From Sedimenticola sp. (GTDB taxonomy: Bacteria > Pseudomonadota > Gammaproteobacteria > Chromatiales > Chromatiaceae): 42,552 bases of DNA. Of this stretch, positions 34,370 to 42,552 are shown one piece after another. A program made the position numbers and the translations under genes. The stretch lies in contig JALSRN010000063.1 of assembly GCA_026984735.1 (NCBI GenBank), positions 1-42,552 of the forward strand, given 5' to 3'. Every line of letters begins with the position of its first letter. The stretch's first letter is position 1. The notes beneath the pieces are model-generated. The model saw only the letters and a list, made by a program, of their open reading frames with translations. It did not search any database and had not been told where the DNA came from.

Positions 34370-34446
34370 TGGCCCGCCCCAGAGGATTCGAACCTCTGAC
34401 CTCAGCCTCCGGAGGGCTGCGCTCTATCCAGCTGAGCTAGGGGCGG
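34370..34446 (-). tRNA. tRNA-Arg (anticodon CCG)
   Basis: The minus strand folds as a full 77-base cloverleaf: acceptor CCGCCCC/GGGGCGG, D arm GCTC/GAGC, anticodon stem CAGCC/GGCTG with loop CTCCGGA (anticodon CCG), a five-base variable loop, T arm AGAGG/CCTCT with loop TTCGAAT, discriminator G and an encoded CCA (34372-34370). A T-run follows directly after CCA. It lies between ccdA and the SYLF gene on the opposite strand. Confidence 0.96.
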
Positions 34447-34553
34447 CGGGAAGAGGATTATACCCGAAATTCCTCCGGGGTGATTGCAAACGGACGGTGG
34501 CTTTGTTCCAATGCGAGCCATTGAGTCACGTTGATTTCTCAGGAGTGGAAAAA

Positions 34554-35138
34554 ATGTACCGTTCGAGTTGGAAGGTGTTTTACAAGTCGTTGATGTTTAT
34601 TGCATTTCTATTGATTTCTGTGGGTGTTTGGGCGGACGAGTACCAGGACACAATCCGCATGTTCAAGGAGGCCGACGCCAGCGCGAAGTTCTTCAAGACC
34701 AGTTATGGTTACGCTGTCTTTCCCACGGTGGGCAAGGGGGGCATCGGGGTAGGCGGCGCCTATGGCAAGGGCCGAGTTTATGTACATGGCCGCTATGTCG
34801 GCGACACGTCGGTGGTCCAGGTCTCGGTAGGTTTCCAACTCGGTGGACAGGCTTTCAGCGAGATCGTCTTCTTCGAGGACGAGCGCGCTTTTCGGGAATT
34901 CACCAGCGGTAGTTTCGAATTCGGAGCCGGGGCTGGCGTGGTGGTGATCACCGCTTCCGCCGAAGCCCAGGCCAGCACAGCGGGGGCTTCGGCGACCGTG
35001 AGCGGCGGGCCGAACAATGCCAACACCATGGGCAATCGCTACAACAAAGGAATGGCTACTTTCATCATCCCCAAGGGCGGACTGATGTATGAAGCGAGCG
35101 TGAACGGTCAGAAATTCTCATACACGCCGCGTCGCTGA
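34554..35138 (+). CDS. SYLF-domain (YSC84-like) exported protein
   Basis: A 194-aa protein with an N-terminal signal (hydrophobic residues about 11-26, cut near VWADE). A SYLF/Ysc84 lipid-binding domain follows: KTSYGYAVFPTVGKGGIGVGGAYG, VQVSVGFQLGGQAFSEIVFF and FEFGAGAGVVV. AGGAG lies eight bases before the ATG. The first 80 bases are AT-richer than neighbouring genes because of the signal peptide codons. It converges on pilR with a gap of 12 bases. The cellular role of bacterial SYLF proteins is poorly defined. Confidence 0.88.
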   Translation: MYRSSWKVFYKSLMFIAFLLISVGVWADEYQDTIRMFKEADASAKFFKTSYGYAVFPTVGKGGIGVGGAYGKGRVYVHGRYVGDTSVVQVSVGFQLGGQAFSEIVFFEDERAFREFTSGSFEFGAGAGVVVITASAEAQASTAGASATVSGGPNNANTMGNRYNKGMATFIIPKGGLMYEASVNGQKFSYTPRR

Positions 35139-35150
35139 GCGCGCGGCTTT

Positions 35151-36539
35151 TCACTCCTCGGCCTGGTCCAAACCCAGCTTGGAGAGCCGGTAGCGCAATG
35201 ACCGGAAGCTGATGCCGAGCCGCTTGGCGGCGGCGGTCTTGTTCCAGCGGCTTTCGATGAGCGCCTCTTCGAGCACCTCCCGCTCGATGCGGGCAAGAAA
35301 ATCGTCCAGGTTTTCGCCTGGATTTCGCTGGCACGCCCCCGAAGCCGCGTTCGGCGCGGTCGCGGGGCGTGAAAGGGGGCCCAGATCTTCCCGGTGGATC
35401 ATTCCCCCTTCGCAGAGGGCAAAGGCGCGTTCGAGAATGTTTTCCAGCTCCCGAACATTGCCCGGGAAAGAATGATTTTGCAGGGCTTCGAGCGCGTCGG
35501 CCTCGATTTTTGGTCGGGGCTGTTGGTAACTGCGCGCGATGGAAGCGAGAAGGTGCTCGACCAGTTCCGGCACGTCTTCCGGGCGCTCTCGCAAGGGCGG
35601 CATGGTGAGCTCGATGACGTTGAGCCGGTAGTAGAGGTCCTGTCGGAACAGTCCCTCTTCCACCCGGCCGGCTAGGTTTTGGTGGGTGGCGCTGATGATG
35701 CGCACGTCCACGGCCAGTTCACGGGTGAAGCCCACGGGGCGTACTTTTTTCTCCTGGATGACCCTGAGCAGTTTCACCTGCATGGAGAGAGGCAGGTCGG
35801 CCACTTCGTCGAGAAAGAGCGTTCCTCCATCCGCTTCCAGAAAGAGGCCCTTGTTGTCCGAGACGGCGCCGGTGAAGGCGCCTTTCCGGTGGCCGAAGAG
35901 CTCGCTTTCCATCAGCTCGTGTGGAATGGCGCCGCAGTTCACCGCCACGAAAGGCCCTTCCCGCCGCGGCCCGAGCTGGTGGATGAGGCGGGCAGCCAGC
36001 TCTTTTCCCGTGCCCGATTCACCGCTGATGTGCACCGGCGCTTGACTGCGCGCCAGTTTGGCAATCAGGTTGCGTACCTCTTCCATGGCGGCCGAGTGGC
36101 CGTGGAGGGGGCTCTCTTGCCGTTTTTTTTCCGGCGTACTGTCGGCGGTCGTAGGCTCACCCAGCTTGAGTGCCGTATGTACCAGTTTGCGCAACACCGG
36201 CAGGTCCACCGGCTTGGAGACGAAATCGAAGGCGCCCGCTTTCAATGCTTCCACAGCCGTCTCCATGTTGCCGTGAGCGGTGATCATCGCCACCGGGGTT
36301 CGTGGATGATCCCGGACGATCTCCCGCACCAACTCGATGCCGTCGCCATCGGGCAGGCGCATGTCGAGCAGGCAGAGGTCGAAAGGGTGCTCTCCCAGCG
36401 CCGTTCGCGCTTCCGCAAGAGTGGCTGCGCTGACGGTTTCCAGCTCCATGCGCATGAGCGTGATCTCGAGTAGCTCGCGGATGTCCGCCTCGTCGTCGAC
36501 GATCAATGCGAGAGGGCGTCTGTGGTTGTTTTCTTTCAT
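35151..36539 (-). CDS. pilR: PilR, NtrC-family sigma-54 activator
   Basis: A 462-aa response regulator that activates sigma-54 promoters, classically pilA. The receiver has D59 (LCLLDMRLPDGDG) and the acidic pair D15-D16. The AAA+ domain has Walker A GESGTGKE and the sigma-54 contact loop GAFTGA. A C-terminal Fis-type helix-turn-helix follows (WNKTAAAKRLGISFRSLRYR). The ATG overlaps the pilS stop. No pilA gene is in the window. Assignment as PilR rests on similarity and on pairing with a PilS-like kinase. Confidence 0.9.
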   Translation of the reverse strand: MKENNHRRPLALIVDDEADIRELLEITLMRMELETVSAATLAEARTALGEHPFDLCLLDMRLPDGDGIELVREIVRDHPRTPVAMITAHGNMETAVEALKAGAFDFVSKPVDLPVLRKLVHTALKLGEPTTADSTPEKKRQESPLHGHSAAMEEVRNLIAKLARSQAPVHISGESGTGKELAARLIHQLGPRREGPFVAVNCGAIPHELMESELFGHRKGAFTGAVSDNKGLFLEADGGTLFLDEVADLPLSMQVKLLRVIQEKKVRPVGFTRELAVDVRIISATHQNLAGRVEEGLFRQDLYYRLNVIELTMPPLRERPEDVPELVEHLLASIARSYQQPRPKIEADALEALQNHSFPGNVRELENILERAFALCEGGMIHREDLGPLSRPATAPNAASGACQRNPGENLDDFLARIEREVLEEALIESRWNKTAAAKRLGISFRSLRYRLSKLGLDQAEE

Positions 36540-38167
36540 TCCATGTGCCCCGTCTTTTCAGGCTTGAACCTCAGGCGGAAACTGTTTCCACCGGTGGAGA
36601 TGGGCAGATAACTGATACGCACATTGTTGGCGTCGCACAACTCTTTGGCCAGGTAGAGCCCGAGTCCAGTGCCGACGTTGCTGGTGGTGAAGAAAGGATC
36701 GAAGATCTTGTCCACTATATCCCGTGGAATCTGCCTGCCGTTGTCCATCACCTGGAGATGCCCCTCCTTCGTCATTTCATCTATGCCGCCGGCGAGAGTG
36801 ATCGTCAGGTGGCCGGTAGGACCCTCGTGGTGTTTGACTGCATTTTCCACCAGGATTTCGAGAACCTGCCTGATCTGCTGGGGATCGAAGTGGAGTCGTG
36901 CGTCGGCCGGCGAGACCTGCACTTGTATCTGTTCTTTGCGGAGCCTCAAGTTTTCTCTCATCTCCGTCGCCAACCGGTTCAACCAGGGTTGCAGAAAGAT
37001 CTCCTGGGGTTCCGGCTCGCGTTGGCGGGAAAGAGAAAGGATGTTTTCGATCACTTCGTTGAGACGGGCAGTGTTGCGGTCGATGATCTCGATCATGCGT
37101 CGGTCAGTGCCCTGAAGGTCAGGCGATTCCCGCAAAAGTTGGTTCGCATGGCCGATGGCACCGAGGGGGTTGCGGATCTCGTGGGCGATGCTGGCCACCA
37201 GTTTTCCCAGCGAGGCCAGCTTGAGCTGCTGCGCCTGGGCGGCGGCGAGAGAGGCGTCGTCGATGAAGATCAGCAACGCCCCGTTGGTTCGCTTGCCCAG
37301 TTGCTGGAAGGTCACCAACAGGTCGTTTCCCTCCGCCTGGGTATGAATGTGGCGCTGTTTGGATGTGGGTTGGAGCTGCCAGGTGTCCAATGCGTTGGCG
37401 AGATGGGGATGAATTTCCTCCAAAGGATGGCCGATGGCGGATACCGGCCTTCCCAGGAAGGTCCAGGCCGCGTCGTTCAGCATTTTTATTTTTCGGTGAT
37501 GATCGAGAATCACCACGCCAGTGTGCATCTGCTGGATCACCTGCTCATTGAGTTCTGTGAGGTTGGTGATGTCGCGTCCCTGCTGCCTGATCAGCTTTTC
37601 GCTGATGCGGGCACGGTTCGCCAGCTCCAGGGAAAGAAACGCCAGAGCGAAGTAGGAGAGCCCCATTAGAACCATGGAGAAATAGGCGGGTTGCGGACGG
37701 ACGCCGGTGGCTACGGCGATGCGGTCTTCCGTGAACAGGGCGAGGCTGGCGATGGTGGCGGCGAGCATCGCGGTGGTGCCCGACAGGCCCTGGGCGGCGA
37801 AGGCGATGGAGATGCCCAACAGGATGCCGAGGCCGGAACCAGGCCCGCCCGAGGTGTAGATGAAGATAGCCACGGCCAGGCTGTCCACCGTGATGGCGAA
37901 CAGATATTCCACCGTCGCCGAGCCGATGTCGAGCAGGCTCAGCAGCAGCGAGGCGAGGGTGAGGATGAGATAGACCACCAGCGTCAGCGAGTGCAGTTGG
38001 GGGTCTTCATTGCCCAGATAGCTCGGACCGAGGCCGGTGAAGAAAGAGATCAGCAGCGCCAGGGCCAATACGAAGCGGTAGAAGAAGTAGAGTCGCATCT
38101 GCCGCTTCTGGCTGTCGTCATCAGGGAAGATCACCAGCGTGTCCGCAATGGCGCGCGGTCTCTTCAC
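36536..38167 (-). CDS. pilS: PilS, membrane sensor histidine kinase
   Basis: A 543-aa kinase with six N-terminal hydrophobic helices (about residues 28-185), a PAS domain (about 205-310) and a HisKA domain with H329 (SIAHEIRNPLGAIG). The ATPase domain follows, with VENAVKHHEG, DNGRQIP and GTGLGLYLAKEL. The start codon is GTG at 38167, overlapping the previous stop (GTGA). In Pseudomonas PilS senses pilin in the membrane and phosphorylates PilR. Confidence 0.9.
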   Translation of the reverse strand: MKRPRAIADTLVIFPDDDSQKRQMRLYFFYRFVLALALLISFFTGLGPSYLGNEDPQLHSLTLVVYLILTLASLLLSLLDIGSATVEYLFAITVDSLAVAIFIYTSGGPGSGLGILLGISIAFAAQGLSGTTAMLAATIASLALFTEDRIAVATGVRPQPAYFSMVLMGLSYFALAFLSLELANRARISEKLIRQQGRDITNLTELNEQVIQQMHTGVVILDHHRKIKMLNDAAWTFLGRPVSAIGHPLEEIHPHLANALDTWQLQPTSKQRHIHTQAEGNDLLVTFQQLGKRTNGALLIFIDDASLAAAQAQQLKLASLGKLVASIAHEIRNPLGAIGHANQLLRESPDLQGTDRRMIEIIDRNTARLNEVIENILSLSRQREPEPQEIFLQPWLNRLATEMRENLRLRKEQIQVQVSPADARLHFDPQQIRQVLEILVENAVKHHEGPTGHLTITLAGGIDEMTKEGHLQVMDNGRQIPRDIVDKIFDPFFTTSNVGTGLGLYLAKELCDANNVRISYLPISTGGNSFRLRFKPEKTGHME

Positions 38168-38385
38168 TGCGATTCCTCACGTGCGTGCTCTTCGCTGCAG
38201 TACCGTTTTCCGTCGCGGGTCACCGCCTCCTTCTCGGGTACGTGGAGGCCACACCGGTGGCAAGGAACCATGTTTTCTACAGCCGGTTTTTCCCGTTTCG
38301 CGCCATGGGGCGCCACAGGGCGACGCAACGCCCGCAGCGCGCTCCAGGCGAGCAGAACGGCGGCAACCAGAAGGAGGAATTTCAT
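38164..38385 (-). CDS. PP0621-family small membrane-anchored zinc-ribbon-like protein
   Basis: A 73-aa protein with one N-terminal helix (FLLLVAAVLLAWSALRAL) and a short C-terminal domain with paired cysteines, CHRCG and later RYCSEEH, suggestive of a small zinc site. This family typically sits just upstream of pilS in gammaproteobacteria, as here. Function is unknown. It is the first gene of the pilSR unit and divergent from nadE across 170 bases. Confidence 0.82.
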   Translation of the reverse strand: MKFLLLVAAVLLAWSALRALRRPVAPHGAKREKPAVENMVPCHRCGLHVPEKEAVTRDGKRYCSEEHAREESQ

Positions 38386-38555
38386 GTGGTAACGAACGAT
38401 GGGCCTTTGTGCTACTTTATCACTCTTTAATTAGCTGCTGGAGAGGGCGGAAGGGTTGGAAGGAAACCCACCGTATCCGCTTTGCCGGTTCCGGCGAGAC
38501 GTTGCACCATACGGCTTTGGTTTGTTGCACCGACCCTTGTCGGGGATGAGGTCTC

Positions 38556-40515
<1,960 letters not shown>

Positions 40516-40534
40516 ACGGAGTCGGCGGTCGGCG

Positions 40535-42552
40535 GTGCGCGCGGCTCGGACTCCGACTCCATTTTTCCGCGGACCCTTCGCCCTCCGCTCGAAGCGGACC
40601 GCCTGCGGCGGTCTTCTTCTTCTGGCCGCCACAGGGGGGCGGGGGGCGCTGCTGTTTTGTCTCTTTCTCCTTCTGTCGCTTGCGCCTCCGGCGCCGGCGG
40701 CGCCGCCCGAGATCCGTATCGGGGTGCTGAGCCATCGGGGCGACGAGGCGACCCTGCGGAACTGGTCGCCCACCGCCGACTATCTGAGCCGCGAGATTCC
40801 CGAGTACCGCTTTCGCATCGTTCCGCTCGATTTTCGTCAGATCGAACCGGCGGTGAAGAACGAGCAGGTGGAGTTTCTGCTGGTCAATCCCGGCATCTAC
40901 GTGAACATGGAGGTGCGCTACCGCATCACCCGCATCGCCACTCTCAACAACCTGCTCGACGGCCGGCCGCTGAACCTGTTCGGCGGGGTCATCTTCACCC
41001 GCGCCGACCGCAGCGACATCCGCACCCTGGACGACGTGCGCGGCAAGCGTTTCATGGCGGTGGACCGGACTTCTCTCGGCGGCTTTCAGATGGCCTGGCA
41101 GACGCTGCGCGAACGGGGCATCGACATTCATGCGGACACTCGCAGCCTCGCCTTCGGGGGAACCCACGACGCCGTGGTGCGCGCGGTGCTGGAGGGGAGG
41201 GCCGACGTGGGCACGGTGCGCACCGGCATTCTGGAGGCGATGAGCCTGGACGAGGGCTCCCCCCTCCAACGGGTGCGAATCCTCGGCGACCGCATGGACG
41301 AGGCGCACCCCTTCCACCACAGCACGCGGCTCTACCCCGAGTGGCCCTTCAGCAAGCTGTCCCACACCTCCACGCGGCTGGCGCGGCGGGTGGCCATCGC
41401 CCTGTTGCGCATGTCTTCCCTGGAACCCGCTGCTCAGTGGGGAGACTATGCCGGCTGGACCATTCCCCTGGAATATCAGCCGGTGCACGATCTGCTCAAG
41501 GAACTGCACCTGCCGCCCTACGACAGGCCGGCGCGCTTCACGCTGGTGGACGCGGCCCGCAAGTACTGGTACTGGCTGCTGACGGTGTCCTTGCTGCTGG
41601 TGGCCCTGGCGGTGATGTCGGCCTGGGTGACGCGGTTGAACCTGGCATTGGAGCGGTCGAGAAAACGGCTCGAACGCCAGCACAATCTCATTCTCGATTC
41701 GGTGGCGGACGGCATCTACGGCGTGGATCTCGACGGCAACGCCACCTTTTTCAACAAGGCGGCGGAGAAGATCACCGGCTGGAGGGCGGAGGAGCTCATC
41801 GGCTTCAACCAACACGAGCGGCTGCATCACACCCGCAGCGACGGTTCGCCCCATCCTCCCGAAGCCTGCCCCGTCTACCAGACCTTTCGCGACGGGCAGA
41901 CGCGCTACGTGCGGGAGGACCTCTTCTGGAGAAAGGACGGAAGCGGATTTCCGGTGGAGTACAGCAGCACCCCCCTGCGGGACGAGAACGGCGCCATCGT
42001 GGGAAGCGTGGTGGTGTTCCGCGACATCAGCGCCCGCAAGCAGGCGGAGGAGAAGGCGCGTCAGCACCAGACGGAGTTGGCCCACGTGGCGCGGTTGAGC
42101 ACGCTGGGAGGGATGGCCTCGGGGATGGCGCACGAGCTCAACCAGCCGCTCACCGCCATCGCCACCAACGCCGACGCCTGCATCCGCCTGTTGGAAAACG
42201 GTCCCGAGGCGCGCAACCGCATCATCGACGCCCTGGAGACCATCGGCGCCCAGGCGCGCCGCGCCGGCGGCATCATCCATCAGCTCCGGCAATTCGTGCG
42301 CAAGGAAGCGCCGGAGCCGGCGCCGGTGAACCTCAACCGTCTCATCGAAGAGGTGCTGACGCTGGTGCGGCCCGAACTGGAGCGGGCGCGGGTCGCCGTG
42401 GAGCTGCATCTCGATCCCCATCTGGCGTTGGTTCCGGCGCAACGGATCCAGATCGACCAGGTGCTCCTCAATCTGGTGCTCAACGCGCTGGAGGCGATGA
42501 GCGAGGTGGCGCCGGCCGAGCGCCGGCTCGTTCTGCGCACCGCCAACGCGGG
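40535..42552 (+). CDS. Sensor histidine kinase with PhnD-like periplasmic domain (3' end outside window)
   Basis: The frame is open to the window end (about 672 residues visible). It shows a basic N-terminus with a hydrophobic export helix (about residues 40-57). A PhnD/TtrS-type substrate-binding domain follows (IRIGVLSHRGDEATLRNW, then LLVNPGIYV and VEGRADVGTVRTG-like text, about 59-335). A transmembrane helix near 345-365, a PAS domain (LILDSVADGIYGVDLDG) and a HisKA box with H533 (GMAHELNQPLTAIATN) complete the visible part. The GTG at 40535 is the best available start, 19 bases after glnB, though its GGAG is 13 bases away. Tetrathionate sensor TtrS has the same architecture; the ligand here is unknown. 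Confidence 0.85.
   Translation, partial: MRAARTPTPFFRGPFALRSKRTACGGLLLLAATGGRGALLFCLFLLLSLAPPAPAAPPEIRIGVLSHRGDEATLRNWSPTADYLSREIPEYRFRIVPLDFRQIEPAVKNEQVEFLLVNPGIYVNMEVRYRITRIATLNNLLDGRPLNLFGGVIFTRADRSDIRTLDDVRGKRFMAVDRTSLGGFQMAWQTLRERGIDIHADTRSLAFGGTHDAVVRAVLEGRADVGTVRTGILEAMSLDEGSPLQRVRILGDRMDEAHPFHHSTRLYPEWPFSKLSHTSTRLARRVAIALLRMSSLEPAAQWGDYAGWTIPLEYQPVHDLLKELHLPPYDRPARFTLVDAARKYWYWLLTVSLLLVALAVMSAWVTRLNLALERSRKRLERQHNLILDSVADGIYGVDLDGNATFFNKAAEKITGWRAEELIGFNQHERLHHTRSDGSPHPPEACPVYQTFRDGQTRYVREDLFWRKDGSGFPVEYSSTPLRDENGAIVGSVVVFRDISARKQAEEKARQHQTELAHVARLSTLGGMASGMAHELNQPLTAIATNADACIRLLENGPEARNRIIDALETIGAQARRAGGIIHQLRQFVRKEAPEPAPVNLNRLIEEVLTLVRPELERARVAVELHLDPHLALVPAQRIQIDQVLLNLVLNALEAMSEVAPAERRLVLRTANA

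Noticed and set aside
34370-34446. tRNA-Arg as an attachment site of an integrated element
   Set aside because: No integrase gene, no duplicated tRNA 3' end and only housekeeping-type genes around it.

Overview
The window looks like a chromosomal piece of a high-GC, sulfur-oxidising gammaproteobacterium. Its centrepiece is a complete reverse-type dissimilatory sulfite reductase operon in the gene order known from Allochromatium vinosum: dsrABEFHCMKLJOPNRS (about 2.2-16.0 kb). The surrounding genes (ubiK, comM, pilSR, algZR next to argH, glnK-amtB, hslR) are typical gammaproteobacterial housekeeping and regulatory loci. No species can be named from the sequence alone.

Layout. (1) 1-1744, minus strand: a four-gene unit reading away from dsr. 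In transcription order it holds a 66-aa protein, a 234-aa helical protein, a stand-alone Cas6/Cmx6-like RAMP protein and a second DsrC/TusE-family gene cut by the window edge. (2) 1745-2220: a divergent regulatory region with a perfect FNR/Anr box, a good sigma-70 promoter and a palindrome-dense leader. (3) 2221-16024: the dsr operon, with a strong intrinsic terminator just before dsrN. (4) 16025-17188, minus: a cysteine-rich unknown, hslR and a glutaredoxin. (5) 17358-20706, plus: pepN, a sirohydrochlorin chelatase (siroheme supply) and a small RRM-like protein. (6) 20719-22526, minus: comM and ubiK. (7) 22710-25257: a sigma-54 promoter, a TorF-family porin, glnK, amtB and a terminator. (8) 25291-28927: argH and a small unknown on the minus strand, divergent from an AlgZ/AlgR-like two-component pair. 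(9) 28903-32375, minus: an MCE/Mla-type lipid transport operon (STAS-permease, ATPase, MCE protein, lipoprotein). (10) 32750-35138: a second sigma-54-type promoter before a small exported protein, then ccdA, tRNA-Arg(CCG) and a SYLF-domain protein. (11) 35151-38385, minus: PP0621-family gene, pilS, pilR. (12) 38556-42552: nadE, glnB and a PhnD-domain sensor kinase running off the end.

How the genes work together. DsrE/F/H and DsrC pass persulfide sulfur to siroheme-containing DsrAB. DsrL links the system to NAD(P)H. The DsrMKJOP membrane complex takes electrons from reduced DsrC into the quinone and cytochrome pool. DsrN amidates siroheme. The nearby sirohydrochlorin chelatase and CcdA (thiol supply for cytochrome c maturation, relevant to DsrJ) fit the same physiology, although they are not in the operon. 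Nitrogen status is covered by two PII proteins, one with amtB and one with nadE.

Most unusual points: the orphan Cas6-like gene coupled to a DsrC paralogue with no CRISPR array in the window; the FNR box and structured leader of the dsr operon; and the terminator in front of dsrN. No CRISPR array, insertion sequence, integrase or rRNA gene was seen.
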